From NCBI RefSeq assembly GCF_016907545.1, contig NZ_JAFBCD010000001.1, positions 1,922,001 to 1,986,000 of the forward strand: a stretch of DNA of 64,000 bases, in the 5' to 3' direction. Source of the DNA: Paenarthrobacter ilicis (lineage in GTDB: Bacteria; Actinomycetota; Actinomycetes; Actinomycetales; Micrococcaceae). The position numbers and the translations under genes are program-made. The notes under the pieces are model-generated. The model did no database searches. It saw only the letters and a program-made list of their open reading frames with translations, and had not been told where the DNA came from. Numbering within the stretch: the first letter of the stretch is position 1; each line of letters starts with the position of its first letter. Positions 17,732-26,211 of the stretch are shown in pieces.

Positions 17732-18352
17732 CTATTCGAACCGCGACGCGTCGCCCGTGCCGTAGCGGACAACTTCAGCAACGCCACTGGAGAAATCAAT
17801 AACGGTTGTGGGATCGGAGCCGGTATCTCCGGAATCGATCACTCCGTCAACTTGGTTGTCCAGGCGTTCCTTGATTTCCCAGCCCTGGGTGAGGGGTTCC
17901 TCCTCATCCGGCAGCAGCAGAGTGCTGGAGAGCAGGGGCTCTCCCAGTTCAGCCAATATTGCCTGCACCACCTTGTGATCCGGAATCCTGACGCCCACGG
18001 TTTTCTTCTTGGGGTGCAGGAGACGCTTGGGTACCTCGCGGGTGGCGGGAAGGATGAAAGTGTAGCTGCCCGGCGTGACGGCCTTGATGCTGCGGAAAAT
18101 ATCGTTGTCCAGCATGACGAACTGACCCATCTGGGCGAAGTCCTTGCACACCAGGGTGAAGTGGTGTTTGTCATCCAGGTGCCTGATGGTCCGGATCCGG
18201 TCCAAGGCCTCCCTGTTTCCGATCTGCGCGCCCAGCGCGTAACAGGAGTCCGTGGGGTAGGCGATCAAGCCGCCGCCCTGGAGCATGTTCACCACTTGGC
18301 CGATGGCGCGTGGTTGCGGGTCTTCCGGGTGCACATCAAAGAATCTGGCCAT
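17732..18352 (-). CDS. Sua5/YciO/YrdC-family protein (threonylcarbamoyl-AMP synthase-like)
   Basis: 206 residues. The YrdC fold is shown by GGLIAYPTDSCYALGAQIGN, KHHFTLVCKDFAQMGQFVMLDN, GSYTFILPATREVPKRL, KKKTVGVRIPDH and LSSTLLLP. The closest style is the YciO branch rather than TsaC/TsaC2, so participation in t6A synthesis is uncertain; another homologue elsewhere in the genome may do that. TAGGCT (minus strand, 18359-18364) ends 6 nt before ATG 18352, so the mRNA may be leaderless. Confidence 0.88.
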   Translation of the reverse strand: MARFFDVHPEDPQPRAIGQVVNMLQGGGLIAYPTDSCYALGAQIGNREALDRIRTIRHLDDKHHFTLVCKDFAQMGQFVMLDNDIFRSIKAVTPGSYTFILPATREVPKRLLHPKKKTVGVRIPDHKVVQAILAELGEPLLSSTLLLPDEEEPLTQGWEIKERLDNQVDGVIDSGDTGSDPTTVIDFSSGVAEVVRYGTGDASRFE

Positions 18353-18379
18353 GGGAAGAGCCTACGACAAAGTGGGGGG

Positions 18380-19303
18380 TCAGGCGGCCAGAAGCTGCCA
18401 GGCCAACTCCACCGCGCCATGGACCGGTGTCTGCGTCAGAATCGTCACAGCGGACGGATCCTCCAAGGACACCTTCCGCGCCACGGAACCCGCCAGCTGG
18501 CTGTGGTTCACCAACAAGCCACCGGCCATCACCAGTGGCAGGTCAAGTCCGAGTTCGCCCAGTACCTGCCGGGCCAGGGTGGCCAGGGCATGGGCTGCCT
18601 CGGCCTGTATGCGCACCGCTGCAGGATCCCCGTCCGCAGCAAGGTCAAGGACCAGTGGTGCAAGCCTGGCCCAGTGGTCCGGCTCAGGTTTTGCGTAGAA
18701 GAAATCCATGAGTTGAAGGGCATCAACGCTGGCAGTTGCCGCCATCAGCGTCTTCACCAGAAGTCCGGGTTCCAGCCCGGCGTAGAACTCGCGCAATGCT
18801 TCCCGGACGGCGTCACGCACCACCGCATAGCCGCTGCCTTCGTCACCCAGCAAGTATCCGTAGCCGCCGCTGCGGGCCTCCCGGCCGTCACCGCTTTTGC
18901 CCCAGGCTACCGAACCAGTTCCGGCCACAAGGACGGCGCCGGCGTCCAGGCCGGCCGCTGCGAGGACTATGCGGGTGTCGTGAACCACTTCGATCCTGGC
19001 CCCAGGAAAGTGCTCGGTGAGCAGGGCTGACAGGACCGCGCGGCTTGCCGGGGTATCGGCACCCGCGGCGCCGGCACAAACGGCTTCGACGCCGCTGCCT
19101 GCACTTGCGGCTATGCGGCGAAGAACGGCGTCCGCACCCTGGTGTCCCACTGACGACAGGCTGGCGCTTGTTTCAGTAATTTCGACGTCGGCGGCCGCCT
19201 GCCCTGCCTTGCCCCGATCCACGTCGCTGGGCGATGATCCCACGGAGCGGACGGCATGGGTTTTGGAGCCGCCGATGTGGAGGCCAAGAACTGCAGGGCT
19301 CAA
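18380..19303 (-). CDS. BadF/BadG/BcrA-type ATPase, N-acetylglucosamine kinase-like
   Basis: About 307 residues of the ASKHA fold. GTGSVAWG is the phosphate-2 motif, GYLLGDEGSGYAVVRDAVREAL is the family signature, and VMAGGLL is the adenosine motif. The phosphate-1 motif reads LGLHIGGSKTHAV, with His where the family has Asp (usually LGxDGGGTKT); the codon is CAC, one base from GAC. The start is uncertain: TTG 19303 sits at the domain boundary, and ATG 19387 would overlap the divergent promoter. A GntR regulator and a DasR-like operator (19345-19360) lie next to it, which supports an amino-sugar role. Confidence 0.78.
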   Translation of the reverse strand: MSPAVLGLHIGGSKTHAVRSVGSSPSDVDRGKAGQAAADVEITETSASLSSVGHQGADAVLRRIAASAGSGVEAVCAGAAGADTPASRAVLSALLTEHFPGARIEVVHDTRIVLAAAGLDAGAVLVAGTGSVAWGKSGDGREARSGGYGYLLGDEGSGYAVVRDAVREALREFYAGLEPGLLVKTLMAATASVDALQLMDFFYAKPEPDHWARLAPLVLDLAADGDPAAVRIQAEAAHALATLARQVLGELGLDLPLVMAGGLLVNHSQLAGSVARKVSLEDPSAVTILTQTPVHGAVELAWQLLAA

Positions 19304-19344
19304 GGGTTCGCCGCCGTTTCTGTAGGTGTGCGGGACCCTCCAAC

Positions 19345-19375
19345 ATTGGCATAGACCAATACGCTTGTCCACAAG
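19345..19375. promoter_or_regulatory. DasR/NagR-like operator and second palindrome in the kinase/GntR divergent region
   Basis: ATTGGCATAGACCAAT (19345-19360) has 5-bp arms and resembles the DasR consensus core TGGTCTAGACCA with two changes. CTTGTCCACAAG (19364-19375) is a second short dyad. Both lie between the kinase gene and the HutC-type regulator, as expected for autoregulation plus control of the kinase. Confidence 0.55.
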
Positions 19376-19388
19376 TAGGATGTCCAAT

Positions 19389-20102
19389 ATGCCAGCCGAC
19401 GCAGCGCCGAAGTATTACCGCCTCAAGACCCACATCCTGGCGCTCATTGGCGGTCTCCAGCCCGGCACCCTCATCCCCACCGAACGCGCCCTGGCCGAAG
19501 AATACGAGACTTCCCGGACCACTGTGCGGCAAGCGATCAGCGAACTCGTGGCGGAGGGCAGGCTGGGGCGCATCCAGGGGCATGGCACCTTTGTGGCGCC
19601 ACCAAAAGTCACGCATCTGCGGCAGTTGACCTCTTTTTCAGACGACGCCCGGGCACAGGGTTTGACGCCCGACTCCACAACGATTTCCTTGGAAGTGGTC
19701 AGCTCCGATGCCGTGGTGGCGGGACGCTTGGGGCTTCGCGAAGGGTACTCCGTGACCCGGCTCGAGCGCCTCCGCATCATCGAAGGGGAACCGCTCGCCC
19801 ATGAGGTTGCCTGGTTGCCCGGCAGCCTGCCGGAATTTGAGTCCAACCTGGCCACGTCTGGTTCGCTCTACGCCGTCCTGGCCGACGTCTACGGCGTGCG
19901 GATCGCCGACGTTGAGGACACGGTGGAAACCGCGCTTGCCGGACCCGGCGATGTCCGGCTGTTGGGCATCGAAATGGGGGCTCCGCTCCTGGTGGTCCAC
20001 CGGCTTGCCCGTGACACCGCAGGTACGCCGGTGGAGTGGACCCGGAGTGCTTTTCGCGGTGACCGGTTCAGGTTCGTCTCCCACGTCAAGGCCGGGAACT
20101 GA
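19389..20102 (+). CDS. GntR-family regulator, HutC/DasR subfamily
   Basis: 237 residues. The winged helix-turn-helix is residues about 8-70 (LIPTERALAEEYETSRTTVRQAISELVAEGRLGRIQGHGTFV). The UTRA effector domain follows (LTSFSDDARAQGLTPDSTTISLEVV … VTRLERLRIIEGEPLAHEVAWLP). The EExTSRxTVRQAxxxL pattern matches regulators such as DasR and NagR that sense amino-sugar phosphates. AGGA lies upstream of ATG 19389. Its stop is followed after one base by the IclR gene, so the two regulators are co-transcribed. Confidence 0.88.
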   Translation: MPADAAPKYYRLKTHILALIGGLQPGTLIPTERALAEEYETSRTTVRQAISELVAEGRLGRIQGHGTFVAPPKVTHLRQLTSFSDDARAQGLTPDSTTISLEVVSSDAVVAGRLGLREGYSVTRLERLRIIEGEPLAHEVAWLPGSLPEFESNLATSGSLYAVLADVYGVRIADVEDTVETALAGPGDVRLLGIEMGAPLLVVHRLARDTAGTPVEWTRSAFRGDRFRFVSHVKAGN

Positions 20103-20103
20103 C

Positions 20104-20898
20104 GTGGCCAACTCTTCCTCCGGTGAGTCTGTCATCAACCGCGTGGTTCGCTTGGTGGGCGCCTTCGATGACATGCACCGCACCATGAGCGTCGCGGCGC
20201 TGGCCCGCCGCACAGGCCTCCCGGTGACCACTACGTATCGGCTTGTTGACGAGATGTTGGCCGAGGGATTGCTGGAACGCGAAAACAACGCAGAGGTGCG
20301 GGTGGGGACCCGGCTGTGGGAGCTGGTGTCCAGGAGTTCCCGGATGGTGGGCCTTCGTGAAGCTGCCCTGCCATTCATGGAGGACGTCCAGTCCGTGGTC
20401 CAGCATTCCACCACCCTGGGAATTTTGGATGCTGGCGACGTCCTCTACATCGAGCGGATCGGGTCCCGGGATTCCATGGTGGACATCACCAAAGTTGCCG
20501 GCCGCCTGCCGGTACATGGCACCTCGTCCGGCATGGTCCTGCTGGCTTACTCTCCAGCCGTCTACCAGGAGCATTTTCTGTCCCGGACTCTGGAGAAGTT
20601 CACTGAAGCCACCCTCACCCAGCCGGCTGAGCTGCGCCGCCACCTCGCAGCTATCCGGCAAAGCGGGTTTGCGTCGATGCCGGGGATCATTGTTCCGGAG
20701 TCCAGCGGTATTGCCGTTCCGGTTTTTGACCGCACAAATACTGTTGTCGCGGCCCTCAGTGTGGTGGTTCCCCGCAACGAGGAAAACGCAGCCGCACGGG
20801 TGCCTGTCCTCATGACTGCGGCACGGGGCATATCGCGCGTTCTGGGCTGGCGGGGAGAACTCAAGGGCGCACTCCGGCAGAGCAACGGTAGAATCTGA
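20104..20898 (+). CDS. IclR-family transcriptional regulator
   Basis: 264 residues. N-terminal helix-turn-helix (VINRVVRLVGAFDDMHRTMSVAALARRTGLPVTTTYRLVDEML), then the GAF-like IclR effector domain (GILDAGDVLYIERIGS, PVHGTSSGMVLLAYSP, AIRQSGFASMPGIIVPESSGIAVPVFD). GTG 20104 starts one base after the GntR stop codon. It is followed by the SDR/flavoprotein/Dabb/MHS gene cluster and a tandem 17-bp repeat, so it is the likely specific regulator of that operon. Confidence 0.9.
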   Translation: MANSSSGESVINRVVRLVGAFDDMHRTMSVAALARRTGLPVTTTYRLVDEMLAEGLLERENNAEVRVGTRLWELVSRSSRMVGLREAALPFMEDVQSVVQHSTTLGILDAGDVLYIERIGSRDSMVDITKVAGRLPVHGTSSGMVLLAYSPAVYQEHFLSRTLEKFTEATLTQPAELRRHLAAIRQSGFASMPGIIVPESSGIAVPVFDRTNTVVAALSVVVPRNEENAAARVPVLMTAARGISRVLGWRGELKGALRQSNGRI

Positions 20899-21096
20899 TT
20901 CCCGTTCATCGGTAATGCTGTGGTTCCCCTCACAGGAGCGCTGGCACGGTGGAACGCAGAGCAGACATCGCGGATCGGTGGCAATCACCAACCATCCGCT
21001 TCGGGCAGTAAGCCCCCAGGCATGGAGTCCTGCGGGCAACAGCCCATCACCAACACGCTGACGGTCGCAAAGGCCTTCTTCCGCGATGCCCTGCGC

Positions 21097-21130
21097 CGTT
21101 TGACCACAAACCCCGTTTGACCACAAACCC
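21097..21130 (+). repeat. tandem 17-bp repeat with internal dyad, probable IclR operator
   Basis: CGTTTGACCACAAACCC occurs twice head-to-tail (21097-21113 and 21114-21130). Each copy contains the dyad GTTTG-ACCA-CAAAC. The repeat lies 51 bp upstream of the SDR start in the 283-bp gap after the IclR gene. The rest of that gap shows no convincing gene; a 66-codon open frame there lacks a ribosome binding site and coding character. Confidence 0.65.
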
Positions 21131-21181
21131 CAGCCACGTGGAGCAGGGAAAGCCGCGACGAAGCGGCAGAAGGAGTTTGCC

Positions 21182-21982
21182 ATGAAGCCACAGACCGTGG
21201 AAACACCAAGGGATGGAAAGCAGGAAACAAAGTCACAACGCGTTGCCGGAAAGGTAGCCATAGTGACGGGCGGAAGGGGAGACCTCGGCAGCGCGACGGC
21301 CCGGCTGCTGGCCGATCACGGGGCAGTAGTGGCCTCCCTTGACAGGGCAGGAACACCTGCCCCGTTCCGACACCCCGGCATTACCGAGTACGACGTGGAC
21401 GTGACCGACGAGGCCAGCGTTGCGGCTGCCGTCGGCAAGCTTACCGGAGAGCACGGCAGCCCCGACATATTGGTCAACGCCGCCGGCATTATCGGGCGGG
21501 CCGGGGCCAGCCACACGGCCTCCGTCGATGACTTCGATCTCATCTTCAACGTCAACGTCAAAGGCGTCTGGCTCATGACCAAGCATGTTGTAGCGGCCAT
21601 GATCGAAAAACAGTCCGGCAGCATCATCAATTTCTCGTCCATCCACGGACTGACCGGCGGCCGCAATGTACCGCTCTACCACGCCACCAAGGGCGCCGTC
21701 CGGCTGCTGAGCAAGTCGGACGCTGCCGCTTATGGAATCCACGGGATAAGGGTCAACTCCGTACATCCCGGTTCCATGAACACCAGAATGAGCCGGCTTT
21801 CAGCGGAACAATCCGAGGGCGGGGCCGAGGAGTACTACCAGCAGCTGGTGGGCGGGAACCCGCTCCCGCGGCAAGGAAAACCTGACGAGATCGCCTATGG
21901 GGTGCTGTACCTCGCCTCGGATGAATCCCGTTTCACCACAGGAGCCGAGTTGGTGATCGACGGCGGCTATACCGCCGTCTGA
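21182..21982 (+). CDS. short-chain dehydrogenase/reductase
   Basis: 266 residues, classical SDR. Cofactor motif TGGRGDLGSA; NAAG motif (VNAAGIIG); active-site Ser in NFSSIHG and Y-x3-K in LYHATKG; NSVHPGSMNT after the catalytic helix; C-terminal LxSDESxxxTGAxxxxDGG. An Asp after the second strand (SLDRAG) suggests NAD. The first 22 residues are an extra polar extension. AAGGAG lies 6 nt upstream of ATG 21182. First gene of the catabolic-looking operon to 25360. Confidence 0.9.
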   Translation: MKPQTVETPRDGKQETKSQRVAGKVAIVTGGRGDLGSATARLLADHGAVVASLDRAGTPAPFRHPGITEYDVDVTDEASVAAAVGKLTGEHGSPDILVNAAGIIGRAGASHTASVDDFDLIFNVNVKGVWLMTKHVVAAMIEKQSGSIINFSSIHGLTGGRNVPLYHATKGAVRLLSKSDAAAYGIHGIRVNSVHPGSMNTRMSRLSAEQSEGGAEEYYQQLVGGNPLPRQGKPDEIAYGVLYLASDESRFTTGAELVIDGGYTAV

Positions 21983-22032
21983 TCCTGCGCCTGAGGCCAC
22001 CCTTCCCTTTTCCTTCCACGAAAGGCTTGACC

Positions 22033-23697
22033 ATGAAATTCCTGAATGGCTCTCCCACAGATACCTACGACGTCGTTGTTGTTGGCTCCGGCGCCGGAGC
22101 CCTCACCGCCGCGGCGACGGCCGCCCGGGCCGGCAAGTCCGTCGTCGTTCTCGAAAAGACCGGGTTGCTCGGCGGAACCACGGCCGTATCCGGTGGCATG
22201 CTGTGGGTAGCTGATAATCACTACGCCCGGAGCGCCGGTGTCTCTGACTCAAAAGAGGAAGCCGCCCGTTATGTCAGGGCAGTGGCCAGGGGCCGTGGCC
22301 GTGGTGACCTGCTGGATGCCGCGTTGGAGTACGGGGACACGATGCTCCGCTTCACAGAAGCAGAATGCGGTGTCCGTTTCATCTTCCTGGACAATTTTCC
22401 CGACTACCGCCAGGACCTCCCGGGCTCAGTTGAGGGCGGCAGGACAGTGGAACCCGCGCTCTACAACATCCGCGAAGCACTGGGTGGGCTCGCGGCCCAC
22501 GTACGCTCCGATGGCCGGGCGCCGTTCACCATGCAGGAATATGAAACCTGGGGTGCGTTCACCAAGTTCCCGTGGGATGAACTCGGACAACGGCAGGCCG
22601 AGGGCCTTGTGGCCAAAGGCCAGGCCTTGGTGTCAATGCTGCTGGCCAGCCTGGTGCGCGACGACGCAGGGCTGGTGGTGGGCGCACGGGCACAGCGGCT
22701 GCTGGTCGACGACGGCCGGGTGACCGGCGTCGAGCTCGAATCCGGTGAGCTCTTCCATGCCCGCGACGGGGTGGTCCTTGCCACTGGCGGCTTTGAATGG
22801 GACAAATCCTTGGCCGACTCCTTGCTGGCCTCCCGGCTCCACATCATGTGCTCACCCCCCTCCAACACAGGAGACGGCCTGAAGATGGCGCAACGGATTG
22901 GCGCCCAAACCCGGGGCACGCGGGAGGCCTGGTGGGCTCCCATGTCGATCACCGGCGATACCCGGGACGGTGAGCCCGTGGGCACGCTGCTGCGGTTCGA
23001 GCGGCAAGGGCCGGGGTCCCTAATGGTCAACCGCCACGGACACCGCTTCGCCAACGAATCCCAGAACTACAATGACCTCGCGAGGTGCCTGCAATCGTGG
23101 GACTCGCCCAGGAACCAGACGTTGAACACCCCAGCGCACGTGGTTTTCGATCACAGCTACTTGGAGCGTTACGGGATTTTGGCGCACCGGGCCGGTTTGC
23201 CCACTCCGGCATATCTGGTGGAAGCTCCCACCTTGGAAGAACTTGCTGCCAGGATCGACGTCCCCGCGGAGGAACTGACGTCAACGGTGGCCCGCTTCAA
23301 TGAGTACGCGATCAAGGGTGAAGACCCGGACTTCGGCCGCGGTGAGAGCGCCTATGACAAGTACTGGGGCGACGACGACTGCCCGTGGCCAAATCCGTCG
23401 CTCGGCCCGCTCCACAGAGGACCTTTCTATGCCATGGAAGTTGTCAATGGTGCCTTCGGCAGCAATGGCGGTGTGGCAACGGACGGTCTGGCCAGGGTTC
23501 TTAACGTGGACGGACAGCCCATTGCCGGGCTCTTTGCCGCCGGGAATACTGCCGAGAATGCGTATGCTGCGGGCTATCCCGGCGCGGGCGCCACGCTGGG
23601 GCCGATCATGACCATGGGCTACCTGGCCGGCCGCACCATATCCGGCCAGCCCGCCAGGTACGACGGCGCGCGGCTCGCCCAGGGGGTTGTGGCATGA
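22033..23697 (+). CDS. FAD-dependent dehydrogenase of the fumarate reductase/3-ketosteroid delta1-dehydrogenase family
   Basis: 554 residues. FAD dinucleotide motif DVVVVGSGAGALTAAATAARAGKSVVVLEK, then GGTTAVSGGMLW; substrate domain in the middle; FAD closing segment NGGVATDGLARVLNVDGQPIAGLFAAGNTAENAYAAGYPGAGATLGPIMTMGYLAGR. The GYPGAGAT(L/I)GP block is shared with KstD-type enzymes that desaturate alpha to a ketone, so a cyclic or steroid-like ketone is a reasonable guess, not proven. GAAAGG lies upstream of ATG 22033 (TTG 22027 also possible). It overlaps the next gene by 4 bp. Confidence 0.88.
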   Translation: MKFLNGSPTDTYDVVVVGSGAGALTAAATAARAGKSVVVLEKTGLLGGTTAVSGGMLWVADNHYARSAGVSDSKEEAARYVRAVARGRGRGDLLDAALEYGDTMLRFTEAECGVRFIFLDNFPDYRQDLPGSVEGGRTVEPALYNIREALGGLAAHVRSDGRAPFTMQEYETWGAFTKFPWDELGQRQAEGLVAKGQALVSMLLASLVRDDAGLVVGARAQRLLVDDGRVTGVELESGELFHARDGVVLATGGFEWDKSLADSLLASRLHIMCSPPSNTGDGLKMAQRIGAQTRGTREAWWAPMSITGDTRDGEPVGTLLRFERQGPGSLMVNRHGHRFANESQNYNDLARCLQSWDSPRNQTLNTPAHVVFDHSYLERYGILAHRAGLPTPAYLVEAPTLEELAARIDVPAEELTSTVARFNEYAIKGEDPDFGRGESAYDKYWGDDDCPWPNPSLGPLHRGPFYAMEVVNGAFGSNGGVATDGLARVLNVDGQPIAGLFAAGNTAENAYAAGYPGAGATLGPIMTMGYLAGRTISGQPARYDGARLAQGVVA

Positions 23698-23984
23698 TCC
23701 GCCACACCGTCCTGTTCAAGTGGAAGCCGGACTTTCCGGCTGAGGAGAAGGCTGCCTGGGTAGCCGGGGTGAACCGGATGGATGGAAACATCCCCGGCAT
23801 GGTGAAGCTCACCCACGGCGCAGACGTCTTTCAGCACGAGCGCTCTTTCGACTACGCGATTGTGGCCGACTTTGATGCGGCTGAAGACCTCGAGGTTTAC
23901 AACTCGCACCCTTTGCATGAGCCCTTGAAGAAGTACTCATTGCCCAACAGCGACACCATCATCGCCGTCGATTTCCACCTCTAA
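23694..23984 (+). CDS. Dabb (stress-responsive alpha/beta-barrel) domain protein
   Basis: 96 residues, one dimeric ferredoxin-like barrel. MIRHTVLFKWKP and DYAIVADFDAAEDLEVYNSHPLHEPLKKY are the family hallmarks. Members include plant stress proteins, olivetolic acid cyclase and small enzymes or accessory proteins in ring catabolism; the His pairs at the start and in NSHPLHE are the positions used for catalysis in some of them. Its ATGA overlap with the flavoprotein gene suggests it acts on that enzyme's product or assists it. Confidence 0.88.
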   Translation: MIRHTVLFKWKPDFPAEEKAAWVAGVNRMDGNIPGMVKLTHGADVFQHERSFDYAIVADFDAAEDLEVYNSHPLHEPLKKYSLPNSDTIIAVDFHL

Positions 23985-24019
23985 AGGCAACACGGTGCGC
24001 CATTCAAAGGAGAATAGCC

Positions 24020-25360
24020 ATGCCAACCACGGCACAGCAGCCTGAAACACTGCGCAAGACCCCCGGGAAAGCGGCGTTTGCCTCCTTTCTAGGAAGCACG
24101 CTGGAATACTACGACTTTTTCATTTACGGTTCCGCCGCCGCGCTGGTGTTCGGGCCGCTCTTTTTCCCTTCCGAGGATTCTGCCGTCGGCTTGATCGGCG
24201 CCTTCGCCACCTTCGGAGTTGCGTACGTCGCCCGTCCTATCGGAGGCCTGGTGATGGGGCATTTCGGGGACAAACTCGGCAGGAAGAAAATCCTTCTCAT
24301 CACCCTTGGAGTCATGGGGTTGTCGTCCCTTGGCATCGGGTTTCTGCCCGGATACGACCAAATCGGTGTTTGGGCCCCGGTCCTGCTGGTCATTGGCCGT
24401 CTGGCACAGGGCTTTTCCGCCGGCGCCGAGTCGGCGGGCGCTTCCACCCTGACGCTCGAACATTCGCCGGAGGGCAGGCGTGGCTTCTTCACGAGTTTTG
24501 TCATGACGGGCTACGCATCAGGGATGGTGCTCGCCACCTTGGTGTTCATACCCGTGGCTTCCTTGCCCACCGATGCGCTGATGAGCTGGGGCTGGCGTGT
24601 CCCGTTCTGGTTGTCCATTGTGGTGTTGGCCATTGCATATTGGGTCCGGACGCACCTGGACGAGACACCCGTCTTCGAGGAAGCCAAGGAGAACCAGGCC
24701 GTCGCCCCCCTGCCGTTGCGGGAGGTCCTTCGATTCCAGCTCGCGGATGTGGCGCGCGTAGTGGGCATGTCCGTCATGTCGGTGATGCAAACAATTTTCA
24801 CTGTTTTCGGATTGTCCTACGCCACGGGTTCGGCAGGCTTTGACAAGGCGTCCATCCTCACGGTCAACGCTGTCGCCATTGGCCTGTCCATGTTCGTGAT
24901 GCCCTTGACTGCAAAGCTCTCGGACAAGGTGGGGCGGCGACCACTGCTTCTCACGGCCGCCATAGGGTGTTCGGCAACGATTTTCGCCTACTTCACGGCC
25001 CTGTCCACTGGAAACATCGTCCTGGTGTTCATTGCTGCGTTCGTCAATATGACCTTGCTGTACTCCTGCTTTAACGGCATCTGGCCCGCGTATTTTGCGG
25101 AACTTTTTGCCGCTCCGGTCCGGTACTCCGGAATGGCGCTTGGCAACCAACTCGGTTTGGTGGTGGCAGGGTTTGCACCCTTGATCGCTGGCCTGCTGCT
25201 CGGCAAAGGCCAGGACGGTTGGATCCCGGTAGCGTGCTTTGCGGTGGTGTGCATGGCGATTGCCGGAGTGGCAGTGTGTTTCTCACGGGAGACGGCAAAA
25301 ACCCCCATTGACGAACTCGGTGAACCGTACTGGCGCGGAGTTGCACTCAGGAAACCGTGA
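24020..25360 (+). CDS. MFS transporter, metabolite:H+ symporter (MHS) family
   Basis: 446 residues, 12 predicted membrane helices. The MHS signatures are present: GSTLEYYDFFIYGSAAALVF at helix 1, GHFGDKLGRKKIL in loop 2-3, LARFAQGFSAGAE-like RLAQGFSAGAESAGAST, and DKVGRRPLLL in loop 8-9. The family takes up organic acids, betaines and shikimate-like compounds. A strong ribosome binding site (AAAGGAGA) precedes ATG 24020. It is the last gene of the SDR operon and should import its substrate. It overlaps the convergent PaaX-type gene by 14 bp. Confidence 0.9.
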   Translation: MPTTAQQPETLRKTPGKAAFASFLGSTLEYYDFFIYGSAAALVFGPLFFPSEDSAVGLIGAFATFGVAYVARPIGGLVMGHFGDKLGRKKILLITLGVMGLSSLGIGFLPGYDQIGVWAPVLLVIGRLAQGFSAGAESAGASTLTLEHSPEGRRGFFTSFVMTGYASGMVLATLVFIPVASLPTDALMSWGWRVPFWLSIVVLAIAYWVRTHLDETPVFEEAKENQAVAPLPLREVLRFQLADVARVVGMSVMSVMQTIFTVFGLSYATGSAGFDKASILTVNAVAIGLSMFVMPLTAKLSDKVGRRPLLLTAAIGCSATIFAYFTALSTGNIVLVFIAAFVNMTLLYSCFNGIWPAYFAELFAAPVRYSGMALGNQLGLVVAGFAPLIAGLLLGKGQDGWIPVACFAVVCMAIAGVAVCFSRETAKTPIDELGEPYWRGVALRKP

Positions 25361-26204
25361 CAGCTCCCTGCAGGGATTTGCTGACGAACTCCGCGCTCGG
25401 CTCGGCATATGCAGCAATGATCTGTTGAAACAGTCCGGCAGCCTCGGCTCCGGGCCAGTCCGCCGGAAGGAAGTCGGCGGGCAGTCCGGGGTCGAGGTAC
25501 GGAATGATCCGCCATGTGTCGATACTCCTGACATACGTGGCGAAGGCAGCCGCGGAGGATTCCACCGGGGCGCTGGAGCCCGGGGTGACAGCGCGGCCAT
25601 GCTCACGGATGAAGTCCCGGTGCAGCGTGGCCACATAACCCAGGTCCCACCAACCGCCCACCGCCTCCTGCAGGCTCCCACCTACCAGCGGGGCTTCCGT
25701 CACGAAAATCGTGGTCAAATCCCTGAGTTGCAGGTCAGCCAGGATCTCCTCAACTTCGGGACGCAGCGAGTCGGCGCAGATCCACAGACCAGCCGCCACT
25801 GTGCCGCACCCGATCCAGTGGAGCCTCCTGCGTAGCTGGTGCCGCTTCTCCCGTTCCGTTTCCGGGATGGAGAAAGAGATCAGGCACCACGGATCAGTGG
25901 GAGACATGTTGCGGGGGTTGTAGATCCTGCGGTCACCCCGCGCCAGCATGGAAGCAGCTCCTTCGGTGAGGATGAAACCTGCCACGCCCTCGCGTGCCTC
26001 CTGCTGTACAACGTCTTTCTTCCTCAGGCGGCCCAGGGCGGTTCGGGTGACAGTGCCGGACGTGCCCAGTGCCTCCATGAGGGCAACGATGTCCTTCGCG
26101 GACATCCACCCGCCGGCCTCCCGAAGATAGAGGCCAATGACAGTCCTCAGCAACGATGTTGTACTCCCGGGACGGGAGTCCATGTCGTCAAGAACGGCAC
26201 TCAC
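25347..26204 (-). CDS. PaaX-family transcriptional regulator
   Basis: 285 residues. N-terminal winged-helix (LLRTVIGLYLREAGGWMSAKDIVALMEALGTSGTVTRTALGRLRKKDVV), central PaaX domain (DPWCLISFSIPETEREKRHQLRRRLHWIGCGTVAAGLWI) and C-terminal PaaX_C (FATYVRSIDTWRIIPYLDPGLPADFLPADWPG). PaaX proteins repress aromatic catabolism and respond to CoA thioesters. It starts 7 nt after kynU with GAGG upstream of GTG 26204 (ATG 26183 is an alternative), so it is the third gene of the tryptophan catabolic operon. Confidence 0.9.
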   Translation of the reverse strand: MSAVLDDMDSRPGSTTSLLRTVIGLYLREAGGWMSAKDIVALMEALGTSGTVTRTALGRLRKKDVVQQEAREGVAGFILTEGAASMLARGDRRIYNPRNMSPTDPWCLISFSIPETEREKRHQLRRRLHWIGCGTVAAGLWICADSLRPEVEEILADLQLRDLTTIFVTEAPLVGGSLQEAVGGWWDLGYVATLHRDFIREHGRAVTPGSSAPVESSAAAFATYVRSIDTWRIIPYLDPGLPADFLPADWPGAEAAGLFQQIIAAYAEPSAEFVSKSLQGAVTVS

Positions 26205-26211
26205 TATCGCC

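Noticed and set aside
20920..21120. 66-codon frame in the gap between the IclR and SDR genes
   Set aside because: No ribosome site, no coding-like composition, and it ends inside the tandem operator repeat.
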